This document shows, one piece after another, positions 35,280-44,644 of a stretch of DNA of 64,000 nucleotides (positions are counted from its first letter, which is position 1; each line of letters opens with the position of its first letter). The notes below the pieces were generated by a model that was given only the letters and a program-made list of their open reading frames with translations, had not been told where the DNA came from and searched no databases. This DNA comes from Paenibacillus massiliensis 2301065 = DSM 16942 (lineage in GTDB: Bacteria; Bacillota; Bacilli; Paenibacillales; Paenibacillaceae): contig NZ_KB898187.1 in the NCBI RefSeq assembly GCF_000377505.1, positions 186,001 to 250,000 of the forward strand, in the 5' to 3' direction. Position numbers and translations under genes: made by a program.

Positions 35280-36608
35280 TTGAGTAGTGACCCTTTACCC
35301 ATTATATTCAATATTTTTGCAGTGTTTTTCTTGGTGCTGCTGAACGGTTTTTTCGTATCTGCAGAATTCGCCATGGTCAAGGTGAGAGGCAGTCGGGTTG
35401 ATAGTCTGCTGGAGGCAGGCAATAAGAAGGCTGTATACGCATCACAAATGATTCACAATCTGGACGGCTATTTATCTGCTTGCCAGCTTGGTATAACATT
35501 AGCATCCCTAGGACTCGGCTGGATTGGGGAGCCAGCCATCGCAAGTCTCATTGAACCTGTATTCGCAGCTGCCGGACTCGGTCCGATCTATGTGCATGGC
35601 GCTGCGATCATAGTAGCTTTTATCATCATTACCATCATGCATATTGTACTTGGTGAGCTTGCACCCAAGACATTGGCGATTCGAAAATCGCTTACGATTG
35701 TACTTTATTCTGCGATGCTGATGACCTGGTTCTATAAGCTTATGTATCCTTTTATCTGGGTACTGAATGGGCTGGCGAATCAATTGCTCAGGTTGTTCCG
35801 CGTCGAACCGGTAAGTGAGCAGGAGGAGTCTGTTCACACGGAGGAAGAAATCCGTATACTGATGAAAGAAAGTAATAAGAGCGGTCTAATCGATAACACG
35901 GAATTGGCGCTTGTTGATAATATATTTGATTTTACTGATACGACAGCGCGCGAGATTATGATTCCCCGTACAGAAATGATCTGTCTGTATAGTCATCTAT
36001 CGGCGGAGGAGAACTTGGAAATTGCTTCAGATAACATGCGGACGCGGTACCCGATATGCGGTGAGGATAAGGACCATATTATTGGCTTCATCCATATCAA
36101 GGATCTGCTGCGTGACAGGTCGCTGGATACCCGAACAATGATCCGACCCATCCTGGCTGTCCCCGAATCCACACAGATTAGTAGCTTGCTGAAGCAAATG
36201 CAGCGGAGTAAGACACAGATTGCCATCCTGATTGATGAATATGGAGGCACCTCTGGTCTGGTAACGCTGGAGGATATCATGGAAGAGATCGTCGGTGAAA
36301 TTCAGGATGAATTCGACCATGAGCGCCCGCCACTAGAGAAAATAGGCAAGGATGAGTTCTCTGTGGATGGCATGATGCTTATCGAAGAAATGAACGAGCG
36401 CTTCGATCTGGGTCTGGATAGTGAGGATTATGATACGATTGGAGGCTGGATGTACTCCCGTATTGAAATGATTCCACCCGACCCCGGGCAAAGCATCGCG
36501 TTCAATGGCTTTCTACTGCGTGTAGCGGAGACGGAGAATAAACGAATCTCGCGCATTCACATTTCCAGACTAGAAGATGAGGTATTGCTGGAAGAGGAGG
36601 GCGCGTAG
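35280..36608 (+). CDS. CNNM/CorC (HlyC-type) transporter
   Basis: A 442-residue membrane protein. The CNNM transmembrane domain fills about 1-190 and starts with VLLNGFFVSAEFAMVKVRGSRV. A CBS pair follows (about 205-330, REIMIPRTEMICL, YPICGEDKDHIIGFIH), then a CorC/HlyC accessory domain (about 350-435, DGMMLIEEMNERF). These proteins move or sense Mg2+/Co2+. A TGA directly before TTG 35280 forces the start there, although its ribosome site is weak. A short coupled leader frame upstream may feed ribosomes into it. It is followed by a tandem repeat and a bidirectional terminator. Confidence 0.88.
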   Translation: MSSDPLPIIFNIFAVFFLVLLNGFFVSAEFAMVKVRGSRVDSLLEAGNKKAVYASQMIHNLDGYLSACQLGITLASLGLGWIGEPAIASLIEPVFAAAGLGPIYVHGAAIIVAFIIITIMHIVLGELAPKTLAIRKSLTIVLYSAMLMTWFYKLMYPFIWVLNGLANQLLRLFRVEPVSEQEESVHTEEEIRILMKESNKSGLIDNTELALVDNIFDFTDTTAREIMIPRTEMICLYSHLSAEENLEIASDNMRTRYPICGEDKDHIIGFIHIKDLLRDRSLDTRTMIRPILAVPESTQISSLLKQMQRSKTQIAILIDEYGGTSGLVTLEDIMEEIVGEIQDEFDHERPPLEKIGKDEFSVDGMMLIEEMNERFDLGLDSEDYDTIGGWMYSRIEMIPPDPGQSIAFNGFLLRVAETENKRISRIHISRLEDEVLLEEEGA

Positions 36609-36678
36609 CGCAAACGCAAACGGTCTTCATTTTGGTGTAGCTTACCTATTTGATATATCCAAATGCTCTTATCTGTGG

Positions 36679-36720
36679 GCTAATATCTAAGAGCTAATAT
36701 CTAAGAGCTAATATCCAAGA
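36679..36720. repeat. 14-bp tandem repeat after the CNNM gene
   Basis: GCTAATATCTAAGA twice exactly and a third unit with one change (GCTAATATCCAAGA). It begins 71 bp after the stop and before the terminator. Confidence 0.9.
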
Positions 36721-36753
36721 ACTCTTAACTAAAGTGATCTTATCTAAAAACTT

Positions 36754-36792
36754 AAAGAGACCGGTACAAGGTATTCCTTGTCCGGCCTCTTT
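36754..36792. terminator. Bidirectional terminator between CNNM and the M29 aminopeptidase
   Basis: Long stem AAAGAG-CCGG-ACAAGG against CCTTGT-CCGG-CTCTTT with a TATT loop, A-rich before and T-rich after. It lies between converging genes. The remainder of 36793-36924 shows nothing further. Confidence 0.85.
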
Positions 36793-36924
36793 GCAGTATG
36801 TGTGATATTTACTGGTAATTTATACGGTGTTGTGCCTGAATCGCACATGGTTCAAGTATTAACATCATGTGCCTGCATCAAGTCTTTCAACATCATCAGA
36901 CAGTGACTTACCGTGCGGTTAGAT

Positions 36925-38157
36925 CTAGATCGCCCAATTGCCGTCGCGGAATACGGCTTCTCTAGTGCCATCGTGGTTAATTCCATCGATGTTCATCTCG
37001 CCTGAACCGACCATGAAGTCTACATGCGTAAGACTGCTGTTCAGACCATTCTCCGCAAGCTCCTCCTGAGTCATCTTCTTGCCACCATTCAGTGTGAAGG
37101 CATAGGCACTCCCAATAGCCAAGTGGTTGGAAGCATTCTCATCAAACAGCGTGCTGTAGAACAGCAGGTTGGACTCCGAGATAGGAGAATGATGAGGAAC
37201 CAGCGCCACCTCACCGAGGTAATGGGAGCCTTCATCAATCTCAACCAGACTCTTCAGAGTCTCCAAGCCTTGTTCTGCTTCTACCTTCACGATCCGCCCA
37301 TTCTCAAACGTAATTGTGAAATTATCAATAATGTTACCACCGTAGCTAAGTGGCTTCGTACTGGATACCTTGCCGTTCACACCTGTCTTCAGCGGTGCAG
37401 TGAACACTTCCTCTGTCGGCATGTTCGCAACGAACAAGTTACCTTGTTCATTCTTGCTATCTGCAGCAACCCACAGATGCTCTTTCGGCAGCTCAATGGT
37501 AAGGTCAGTACCAGGAGCTGTATAGTGCAGCTTGTGATACTTCTTGGCATTGAGAATATCCGACTTGGATTGAAGGTTATCCATATGAGCCTGCCAAGCC
37601 GTAACCGGTTCTGGCTGGTCAACACGAACCATCTTGAAGATGGTCTCCCAGAGTGTATGTATGCGTTCTTCAGCAGGAAGATCCGGGAAAATCTTCTCAG
37701 CCCACGCTTCAGAAGGTACGGCTACGATCGACCAGCTGAATTTGTCAGCCTGCTGATAGGCTCTGTACTTGGCCATAGCTGTAGCCTTGGCCCGTTGGGC
37801 AGCGGTAATGCGGTCCTGCTTGATGCCAGCCAGCAGATCGGGGTTATCCGCAATGACGTGCAGTACAGCAGCGCCTTGCTCAACTAGCTCGGTCATCTCT
37901 TCTGCATGCCACTTCGGTGGAATGCTAAAGCTATCGTCTGGAGCCAACTCGTAGTACAGACGGGTGACCGCCTCGTCGGACCAGATCACCTTCACATATT
38001 TGGAACCCACTTCGTAGGCTTTCTTGACAATCAAGCGAACGAATTCCGCTGCGGAAATCGGTGCATTCACGACCAGGGTCTGTCCTGGCTGGACATTAAC
38101 ACCTACGCGAACGGCGAGCTCTGCATATTTTTCTAAATTTTGCTCAAAATCAGACAT
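36925..38157 (-). CDS. M29 family aminopeptidase (AmpS/PepS-like)
   Basis: A 410-residue cytoplasmic metallo-aminopeptidase. The N-terminal Rossmann-like part (about 1-130) is followed by the metal-binding domain. Likely ligands lie in EIDEGSHYLGEVALVPHHSP near 310-330 and TLFDENASNHLAIG near 340-352, with a late HVDFMVGSGEMNIDG near 375-390. The ATG at 38157 has GGAGGAAG 7 bp upstream; a longer frame adds 17 residues without a site. It is monocistronic. It releases N-terminal residues from peptides. Confidence 0.9.
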   Translation of the reverse strand: MSDFEQNLEKYAELAVRVGVNVQPGQTLVVNAPISAAEFVRLIVKKAYEVGSKYVKVIWSDEAVTRLYYELAPDDSFSIPPKWHAEEMTELVEQGAAVLHVIADNPDLLAGIKQDRITAAQRAKATAMAKYRAYQQADKFSWSIVAVPSEAWAEKIFPDLPAEERIHTLWETIFKMVRVDQPEPVTAWQAHMDNLQSKSDILNAKKYHKLHYTAPGTDLTIELPKEHLWVAADSKNEQGNLFVANMPTEEVFTAPLKTGVNGKVSSTKPLSYGGNIIDNFTITFENGRIVKVEAEQGLETLKSLVEIDEGSHYLGEVALVPHHSPISESNLLFYSTLFDENASNHLAIGSAYAFTLNGGKKMTQEELAENGLNSSLTHVDFMVGSGEMNIDGINHDGTREAVFRDGNWAI

Positions 38158-38317
38158 ATGTTCTTCCTCCGTTAAAGGTAATTCGATACGCAGTATGCTA
38201 CGTGTCACAACTATTGTACAATGGAATTATGAGGTTCACAAATGATCGCTTGAATCACCATGAATCATCATGAGCACAAAGTGATATTACGCTGAACAAG
38301 AAAGGATGTATGAATGA

Positions 38318-38599
38318 ATGACAGAGCAGTCCAAAGCGACAGTAATTAGTGCAACCATGCGGCAAGAGGAGGATGGTAGCTTCCTCGGACAAGCGGTGTT
38401 TAATATGGAGGGACAGAAATCCACCTTCGAAATCTCCTTTTTCAGTAAGAAGGGCAAGGAGTGGGACTACAGCCTTCATTATGCTGAAGGAGAGCGCATA
38501 GAAGAGGAGCTATTAGCTATTGACGAGCTGCTTGAGGAGGATGACGATCTGTTCGACATGCTGCTCGATGCGGCGAGAGATGCGATGGAGTCCAAGTAG
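38318..38599 (+). CDS. Conserved-looking acidic small protein (93 aa), unknown
   Basis: A 93-residue protein, beta-rich at first (VISATMRQEEDGSFLGQAVF) and then strongly acidic and helical (EEELLAIDELLEEDDDLFDMLLD). No membrane segment or known motif is visible. RBS AAAGGA lies 11 bp before ATG 38318. It stands between the aminopeptidase (divergent) and the aldose epimerase. I do not recognise the family. Confidence 0.7.
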   Translation: MTEQSKATVISATMRQEEDGSFLGQAVFNMEGQKSTFEISFFSKKGKEWDYSLHYAEGERIEEELLAIDELLEEDDDLFDMLLDAARDAMESK

Positions 38600-38789
38600 T
38601 ATAATGTCACATAAGCGTGCGCAAAGTAGCACTTTGACCCATTTCCAATAGGGGCCAATTCATGATATAGTCAAACCGAAATGATCAGCGCTTACAATGC
38701 TGCATGCTGCCCTTGTGCCAAGCTACAGTATGGTCAGGATGCAGCCGCGTTACTGTCTGGTTCTATACATATGTCAAGGAGGTTCTTAT

Positions 38790-39803
38790 ATGTCTTATCA
38801 ACATACTGCGCTAGAGGAGCCATTTCACGGCGTACCTGCTGTGTGGCTGCGCTTTGCCGGTTATGAAGCTGCTGTTATACCTTCTGTTGGAGCTAATCTT
38901 GTTGCTTTTCGGGATACGGAATACGGCTATCGCTTTCTAAGAGAGCCAGAGGCCGATGGAATGGAGGAGTTCCTGAGCAGTCCTGCGGTATTTGGGATAC
39001 CGTTCCTGTTCCCGCCTAACCGCTACGAGGATGGTAAGTTCCCATGGAATGGTACGACCTACGAGCTACCGATCAATGAGCCAAAGACCAACAATCATTT
39101 GCATGGATTTCTGCACAATGTGCCATGGAATCTGGAGGAATATGGCTCATCTGAGGCAGAGAGCTACGTTATTCTGACACAGCAGGTGGATGAGGAGCAT
39201 CCGATGTATGGCTTCCTGCCATTCACCTTCACGATCCAGCTTCGCTACAGCCTGGATGCGTTCGGACTGCGTCAGCAATACACGATTGTCAATCAGGGCG
39301 AAGAGGCGATGCCGAATCTATTCGCATTCCATACGGCGGTTAATGCGCCATTCGCTCCAGGTAGCAGTGCGGAGGATTATCGCATCAAGGTGACGATCGG
39401 TGAGCGAATTGAGCTAAGCGACCGCTCCTTGCCTACGGGCTCGTTGCAGCAGCTGTCTGCCGAAGAGGAGGCCCTCAAGGGTGAGGGGATCAATCCCTAT
39501 TTTGAAGAGATGGATCACCACTATACAGCGGCTCCGCAGAATGGCCGCAATTACATGTCCTTGACTGATACTCGTGTGGGTGCAACGCTGATCTATGATG
39601 TAGGTACCAGCTATAAGCACTGGATGATCTGGAATAACAAGGCGTGCGGGCAGTTCATTTGCCCAGAGCCGCAGATGAACCGTGTCAATGCACCGAATTT
39701 GCAAGGTATTGCAGCAGAGGAAGCTGGATTGATTGCGCTTCAGCCGGGCGAGATTTTCGAACAAACAGCACGTCTGTACTGTATTCAACAGGCGGTTGAG
39801 TAA
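38790..39803 (+). CDS. Aldose 1-epimerase family protein
   Basis: A 337-residue galactose-mutarotase-like beta-sandwich enzyme. Likely catalytic groups are the His in NNHLHGFLHN near 99-103, the His in FAFHTAVNAPF near 178 and the late Glu in CPEPQMNRVNAP near 294. The start at 38790 follows AAGGAGG by 8 bp; an upstream frame extends 31 residues but has no support. It interconverts alpha and beta anomers of a hexose or hexose phosphate. It is monocistronic, with a hairpin 70 bp downstream. Confidence 0.85.
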   Translation: MSYQHTALEEPFHGVPAVWLRFAGYEAAVIPSVGANLVAFRDTEYGYRFLREPEADGMEEFLSSPAVFGIPFLFPPNRYEDGKFPWNGTTYELPINEPKTNNHLHGFLHNVPWNLEEYGSSEAESYVILTQQVDEEHPMYGFLPFTFTIQLRYSLDAFGLRQQYTIVNQGEEAMPNLFAFHTAVNAPFAPGSSAEDYRIKVTIGERIELSDRSLPTGSLQQLSAEEEALKGEGINPYFEEMDHHYTAAPQNGRNYMSLTDTRVGATLIYDVGTSYKHWMIWNNKACGQFICPEPQMNRVNAPNLQGIAAEEAGLIALQPGEIFEQTARLYCIQQAVE

Positions 39804-39874
39804 CTGATAGCTTTGACAGGTGCAGTGAAGTAAACTACTCACGTGGCTCATGTACAAGTTGCATATAATACTGT

Positions 39875-39901
39875 GGGGGTGTCTTGCGAGATACCCTCTT
39901 T
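39875..39901 (+). terminator. Probable terminator of the aldose epimerase gene
   Basis: GGGTGTCT/AGATACCC stem (one G-T pair) with a TGCG loop followed by TCTTT. Moderate. The rest of 39902-40032 is A/T-rich with no gene. Confidence 0.6.
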
Positions 39902-40032
39902 AGTATGCATTGATGCATCATGGAACGCTATATCCGTTCATTGGTGCTTTAATGCCTTAGTGTGCGAGTGTATTAATATATTTTTGTATTAATGCTCCGA
40001 AGCAGTCAAGTCGCGCCTTGAATTTAGATTTA

Positions 40033-40058
40033 GTTAACATAATATTTGTTATGGAAAC
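40033..40058. repeat. Intergenic palindrome copy 4 (GTTAAC-N14-GGAAAC)
   Basis: GTTAAC, a 14-bp core ATAATATTTGTTAT, GGAAAC. It is the most degenerate copy, 117 bp before the fumC start, downstream of the epimerase hairpin. Confidence 0.65.
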
Positions 40059-40174
40059 ATGGAAGAAAAGCGTTTACAAAAAGATGTGAAGAACGCTGTT
40101 GAATCATGTATAATATGACAGAAGTCACATTCAGGCTGTACCTAGCTCATTACATATTTGAGGGAGGAATACAC

Positions 40175-41563
40175 GTGCAATACCGGATTGAGAAAGATAC
40201 GATTGGAGAGATTCAGGTCCCGGCAGATCGACTCTGGGGAGCGCAGACACAGCGCAGTAAGCAGAACTTCCCGATTGGTACGGAAAAAATGCCGATTGAG
40301 GTCATTCAGGCCTTTGCTATTCTCAAGAAAAGTGCAGCGATTAGCAATCACAAGCTGGGCAAGCTGGCTGAGAGTAAGAAGGATGCTATTGTCTTTGCTG
40401 CTGATGAGATTATCAGTGGCAAGCTGGATGATCATTTTCCGCTTGTAGTATGGCAGACAGGCAGCGGCACGCAGTCTAATATGAATGTGAATGAGGTAAT
40501 TGCTCATCTGGGAAGCCAATGGCTGGCAGAGCAGGGCAAGGAAGAGCGACTGCACCCGAATGACGATGTGAACATGTCGCAGAGCTCGAACGACACGTTC
40601 CCGACTGCGTTACATGTATCCGGCGTTATTGCGGTAGAGGATCGCCTGCTTCCTGCCATCGAGAAGCTGAAGGCCACTTTGCAGGACAAGTCTGAGCAGT
40701 TCAAGGACATTATTAAGATCGGTCGTACCCATCTTCAGGATGCCACGCCGCTGACGCTGGGGCAGGAGATCAGCGGTTGGTATGCCATGCTAGATAAGAG
40801 TGCGCGTATGATTACAGATACCGTTAAATATATGAAGGAGCTGGCCATTGGAGGCACTGCTGTCGGGACGGGTATCAACGCTCATCCAGAGTTCGGCAAT
40901 TTGACGGCGGCTGAGATTTCTTCCTTTACAGGGAAAGAATTCATCTCTGCGCCGAACAAATTCCATGCGTTGACGAGTCATGATGAGGTAGTTACTGCCC
41001 ATGGTGCGATCAAAGCGCTCGCAGCAGATCTGATGAAGATTGCCAACGATGTGCGTTGGCTGGCAAGTGGGCCACGTAGCGGCCTGGGCGAGATTATCAT
41101 CCCAGCGAACGAACCTGGTAGCTCCATTATGCCTGGTAAAGTCAATCCGACACAGAGCGAAGCACTGACCATGGTAGTTACCCAGGTGATGGGAAATGAC
41201 GCGGCTATTGGCTTTGCAGCTAGCCAAGGGAATTTCGAGCTGAATGTATTTAAGCCTGTCATTATCTATAACTTCCTGCAGTCTGTGCAGCTGCTGGCTG
41301 ACTCCATCGTGGCTTTCAACGATAACTGTGCAGTAGGAATTGAGCCAGATCGAGCGAAGATCGAGCACAATCTGTACAATTCATTGATGCTGGTAACGGC
41401 ATTGAATCCGTACATTGGTTATGAAAATGCAGCGAAGATTGCCAAGCTGGCACATGCCGAGGGCTTATCCTTGAAAGAAGCTGCACTCCAGACAGGCTTG
41501 CTCACTGAGGAGCAGTTCGACCAGTACGTGGACCCTGCCAAGATGATTGAACCGAAGGCTTAG
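40175..41563 (+). CDS. fumC: Class II fumarate hydratase
   Basis: A 462-residue TCA-cycle enzyme converting fumarate and malate. It has the fumarase/aspartase signature [11 protein letters not shown] near 316-326, the substrate region [13 protein letters not shown] near 97-109, SSNDTFPTA near 138 and [16 protein letters not shown] near 185-200. It uses a GTG start at 40175, 8 bp after GGGAGG; the longer frame from an ATG at 40106 is not supported. It is monocistronic with a strong downstream terminator. Confidence 0.94.
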   Translation: MQYRIEKDTIGEIQVPADRLWGAQTQRSKQNFPIGTEKMPIEVIQAFAILKKSAAISNHKLGKLAESKKDAIVFAADEIISGKLDDHFPLVVWQTGSGTQSNMNVNEVIAHLGSQWLAEQGKEERLHPNDDVNMSQSSNDTFPTALHVSGVIAVEDRLLPAIEKLKATLQDKSEQFKDIIKIGRTHLQDATPLTLGQEISGWYAMLDKSARMITDTVKYMKELAIGGTAVGTGINAHPEFGNLTAAEISSFTGKEFISAPNKFHALTSHDEVVTAHGAIKALAADLMKIANDVRWLASGPRSGLGEIIIPANEPGSSIMPGKVNPTQSEALTMVVTQVMGNDAAIGFAASQGNFELNVFKPVIIYNFLQSVQLLADSIVAFNDNCAVGIEPDRAKIEHNLYNSLMLVTALNPYIGYENAAKIAKLAHAEGLSLKEAALQTGLLTEEQFDQYVDPAKMIEPKA

Positions 41564-41631
41564 GTATTGCCGTAGAGCACAAAGGCATTACATTCAGGGC
41601 ACGGCTTAAGCGGAAATCTCAAAGTATACAC

Positions 41632-41699
41632 AAAAAAATCGCACCTTTATGGACTATGGAGGCTTAATACTTCCATTAATCTAAAGGGCGATTTTTTTG
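41632..41699 (+). terminator. Terminator of fumC
   Basis: AAAAAAATCGC-CCTTTA against TAAAGG-GCGATTTTTTT, with an inner loop that can itself pair (GGACTATGGAGG/CTTCC). Likely bidirectional. Confidence 0.85.
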
Positions 41700-41812
41700 T
41701 ATCCACTGCCCATTTACAACATCCTGATGACCCGCACTAGTCTCTCGTGTTATAATAAGTTACAAACAAAGGTATATAACGCGACATGTGAAAGGGATGG
41801 GAGGTCTATAAC

Positions 41813-43411
41813 ATGCAGCTTACGGTACAGGAGGCACTCGAAATCTACCCGCTATCGGAAGCCAAGTTGGTCGCTGGGGCAGCGGGAACCTCTCGCAGGA
41901 TGAAGTCGGTCAATGTGATGGATGCGCCTGATATTGCCGATTGGGTTAAATCGGGCGAGCTGCTGTTCACTACCGGTTTCCTGCTCAGGGACAGTCATGA
42001 GGATGCGACAAAGCTGCTCAAGAAGCTTCACGAGCGAGGATGTGCAGGGCTCGGAGTCAAGCTTGGCCGCTTCTGGGACAGCATTCCAGAGGCCGTGATG
42101 GCGGAGGCGGATCGTCTCAATTTCCCGCTCCTTGAGCTACCCTTTCAGTTCACCTTCTCGGATCAGATGAATGCGCTATTTCGAGCCGAATATGAACGCA
42201 GCACGAAGGCGCTGCAATCCGTTGTCAGCAGGCAGAAGGAGCTCATGCAATTTGCCTTGCGAAAGAATGCGGAAGCAAGTATTTTTGCGGGATTGTCTGA
42301 GATCCTGGATTGCCGGATCGCCGTTGTTGGATCAAGGGGCCATATCCTGTATACGAATGGCGAATGGGAGCAAGAGCAGGGCTGGATGAAGGGCTGGCCC
42401 TGGAAGTCGGCATATGCCCGGGTGAAATGGGATGCCGGCAGCTGCCATCGAGTACCGATTCGCCAACTGGAGGAGGACTTTGGATTTCTGCTCGTCTTCA
42501 CGGAATCCTCGATATCCTTCAAGGCAGAGGAGGGATTGTTCCAGCAGGCAGCTGAGGTGCTTGCCTACTACATGAATCAGACAGATCAGGTGCATATGAG
42601 TCCAACCTCACAGGATGAGATGAAAGCTGTCATGATGCAGTATTTGAACGGGAGGATTACGGCTAGCGAGCTTGCCGAGTACCTGGAGAGTAGGAGGATG
42701 AGTGTCTGTGAGGGCCCGTATCAATGCGTACTGACGACTCTTGAGCCAGAGGTTTTTGCTTCACATACCTTATTAAAGCAGCTGTATCATGAGCTTCAAT
42801 ACAATCCGCTGATGAAGCTGAATCCTGCGCGTCACTTTTTGGTGGATACCGGCATCTTGTCCATCTTTAGCAGTGTATCGGGGCAGGATGAAGGAGATAA
42901 GCTCGCCCGCTTTCTGACCAATCGCTTCAGTGACGTCATTGCCACACAGCACACGCGTGGAGAGCCGGGTCCTCGATTCTGGATCAGCAAGCAGAAGACC
43001 GAGCAGCAAGGACTCCAGAGCGCATACCAGGAGTGCGTGGAGACGCGCAAACTGGCTCTTCGCTTCGCTATGAAGGATACGGCGCTTCAGTTCGATACCT
43101 TGGAATTCGCGTATGTGTTCCAGCATGTGCCCACCGAGATCATGGCGAATTATTGCAGCAAGCTACTGGAGCCTCTTGTTCGTGAGGACCCGAATGAACT
43201 GCTGATGCATACGTTGGAAGCCTTCGTCGAGCATGATGGTCTCATTAATGAGGCAGCCAAGCAGCTCTACGTCCACCGGAATACGGTCACCTATCGTATG
43301 GAGAAGATCAGTGCGCTGCTACAAATGGATTTCAAGAAGACAAACGATCTATTGAAGCTCAAGATGGTCTTTACATTTCGCAAGTTCCTTAAGCAGCAAA
43401 AGGCGCATTGA
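41813..43411 (+). CDS. pucR: Purine catabolism regulator PucR
   Basis: A 532-residue PucR/CdaR-type activator. The N-terminal PucR domain (about 1-125) contains VNVMDAPDIADWVKSGELLFTTG. The middle GGDEF-like portion is degenerate. The C-terminal HTH_30 (about 475-530) is AAKQLYVHRNTVTYRMEKI. RBS GGGAGG. It stands at the head of the puc cluster on the same strand and has its own terminator, so it should respond to a purine breakdown product such as allantoin, as in Bacillus, and control the genes downstream. I could not find a convincing PucR box. Confidence 0.9.
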   Translation: MQLTVQEALEIYPLSEAKLVAGAAGTSRRMKSVNVMDAPDIADWVKSGELLFTTGFLLRDSHEDATKLLKKLHERGCAGLGVKLGRFWDSIPEAVMAEADRLNFPLLELPFQFTFSDQMNALFRAEYERSTKALQSVVSRQKELMQFALRKNAEASIFAGLSEILDCRIAVVGSRGHILYTNGEWEQEQGWMKGWPWKSAYARVKWDAGSCHRVPIRQLEEDFGFLLVFTESSISFKAEEGLFQQAAEVLAYYMNQTDQVHMSPTSQDEMKAVMMQYLNGRITASELAEYLESRRMSVCEGPYQCVLTTLEPEVFASHTLLKQLYHELQYNPLMKLNPARHFLVDTGILSIFSSVSGQDEGDKLARFLTNRFSDVIATQHTRGEPGPRFWISKQKTEQQGLQSAYQECVETRKLALRFAMKDTALQFDTLEFAYVFQHVPTEIMANYCSKLLEPLVREDPNELLMHTLEAFVEHDGLINEAAKQLYVHRNTVTYRMEKISALLQMDFKKTNDLLKLKMVFTFRKFLKQQKAH

Positions 43412-43536
43412 GCCAATCGAGCAAATTCAATCCAATGCAGTCCAATGTAATGAAATCCTACGATATCCACCCGAATCCATTCCAACTCTAACCAATTCTA
43501 CCCACCCGATCCATCCCAATCGAATTTATTGGAATT

Positions 43537-43569
43537 CAGCCCTCCCGTTCAATCGGGAGGGCTGTTCTC
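43537..43569 (+). terminator. Terminator of pucR
   Basis: Perfect 11-bp stem CAGCCCTCCCG/CGGGAGGGCTG, loop TTCAAT, then TTCTC. A pyrimidine/CCAAT-rich low-complexity stretch (43413-43530) separates it from pucR. Confidence 0.8.
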
Positions 43570-43704
43570 ATGGAGCGGTCAGGAACCAAATACAAAAATC
43601 ATACATAATGTTAGTTTAGGTAACAAAATTGCGTGATTATTATTGTCACACTATATACATACATATACAATAACTCTCAAATTATCCGATGGGGGGCTGA
43701 CAGG

Positions 43705-44220
43705 ATGAAGCCATCCACGCTTCAACTTATTAATGAATTGTCACACGAAGCTTTTATGCATGAATTCGGAGCACTATTCGAGCATTCTCCCTGGATTGCA
43801 GAGAAGGCTGCGGGGTATAGACCTTTTCCGGATTATACAGCCATGTTGGATGTAATGAAATCGATAGTTATGGAGGCTGATGTAGAACAGATTCTGGATC
43901 TTCTACGTCGTCACCCTGATCTGGGCTCCAGACTGGAGATGAGCAGCAATTCTGTACAGGAACAGACAGGAGCAGGATTGAGCCAGCTCACTGAATCTGA
44001 TTTTCTCGAGCTGCAACGTCTGAATGCGGCATACACTGAGCGTTTTGGATTTCCGTTCATTCTCGCAGTCAGGGGCCATACGACTTCCTCGATCATTCAG
44101 ATTATGCGCGAACGGGTGGAGGGCACAAGACAGGAGGAATTGAAGACCGCTACTCAACAGGTGTTGCGCATTGCATCAATCAGGCTGGAGCAGTGGGTCG
44201 AGCGCACTGAACAAATCTAA
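43705..44220 (+). CDS. uraD: OHCU decarboxylase (UraD)
   Basis: A 171-residue, all-helical enzyme that decarboxylates 2-oxo-4-hydroxy-4-carboxy-5-ureidoimidazoline to S-allantoin. Family marks are FEHSPWIAEKA near 26, HPDLGSRLEM near 73-82, SNSVQEQTGAGLSQL, and LNAAYTERFGFPFILAVRGH near 109-128. In Bacillus this domain is fused to urate oxidase (PucL); here it is a free-standing protein with no uricase part. The ATG at 43705 follows a GGGGGG site. It begins the catabolic operon 140 bp after the pucR terminator. Confidence 0.92.
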   Translation: MKPSTLQLINELSHEAFMHEFGALFEHSPWIAEKAAGYRPFPDYTAMLDVMKSIVMEADVEQILDLLRRHPDLGSRLEMSSNSVQEQTGAGLSQLTESDFLELQRLNAAYTERFGFPFILAVRGHTTSSIIQIMRERVEGTRQEELKTATQQVLRIASIRLEQWVERTEQI

Positions 44221-44246
44221 CTGTTGATCAGGAAAGGACCTGTCTA

Positions 44247-44630
44247 ATGAGTACACATACGGGAAAATTAACAACTCACGTGCTGGATACAGGCCAGGGA
44301 TTGCCCGGCAGAGGGATGAAGATTGAGTTGCTTTACTATGGAGAGGCTACTTCACGGACTGACAAAGGGAGTCTTCTAATTGAGACTACAACGAATGAGG
44401 ATGGGCGAACCGATCAGCCATTGCTGCAGGGTGAGGCTGTGCGAACGGGTATCTATGAGCTGAGGTTCTATGCTGCAGCCTATCTGGAGAATACCAGGCA
44501 TTCTTCTGGAGCCCACATTGCCTTATGGGACTGGATTCCAATTCGGTTTCATATCCGGGACAGCCATCAGCATTATCATATTCCACTTCTGTTGGCACCT
44601 GGGGGCTATAGTACGTATCGGGGGAGCTAA
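44247..44630 (+). CDS. uraH: 5-hydroxyisourate hydrolase
   Basis: A 127-residue transthyretin-like protein hydrolysing 5-hydroxyisourate to OHCU. It has KLTTHVLDTGQGLPG at the start (His11 is the likely catalytic His), an internal Arg, and the diagnostic C-terminal YRGS. RBS AGGAAAGGA. It sits 26 bp after uraD and 14 bp before the allantoinase gene, so the three steps from hydroxyisourate to allantoate lie in order. Confidence 0.95.
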   Translation: MSTHTGKLTTHVLDTGQGLPGRGMKIELLYYGEATSRTDKGSLLIETTTNEDGRTDQPLLQGEAVRTGIYELRFYAAAYLENTRHSSGAHIALWDWIPIRFHIRDSHQHYHIPLLLAPGGYSTYRGS

Positions 44631-44644
44631 GGGAGGAATTCGCA

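Noticed and set aside
37024..37887. Plus-strand frame of 287 codons inside the M29 aminopeptidase
   Set aside because: It is the antisense shadow of the aminopeptidase; the translation is atypical (Cys/His/Arg-rich, no motif) and there is no ribosome site.
43570..43704. PucR box before uraD
   Set aside because: Looked for an AAAC-N-TTGGTTAA-like motif; no convincing match in the intergenic region.
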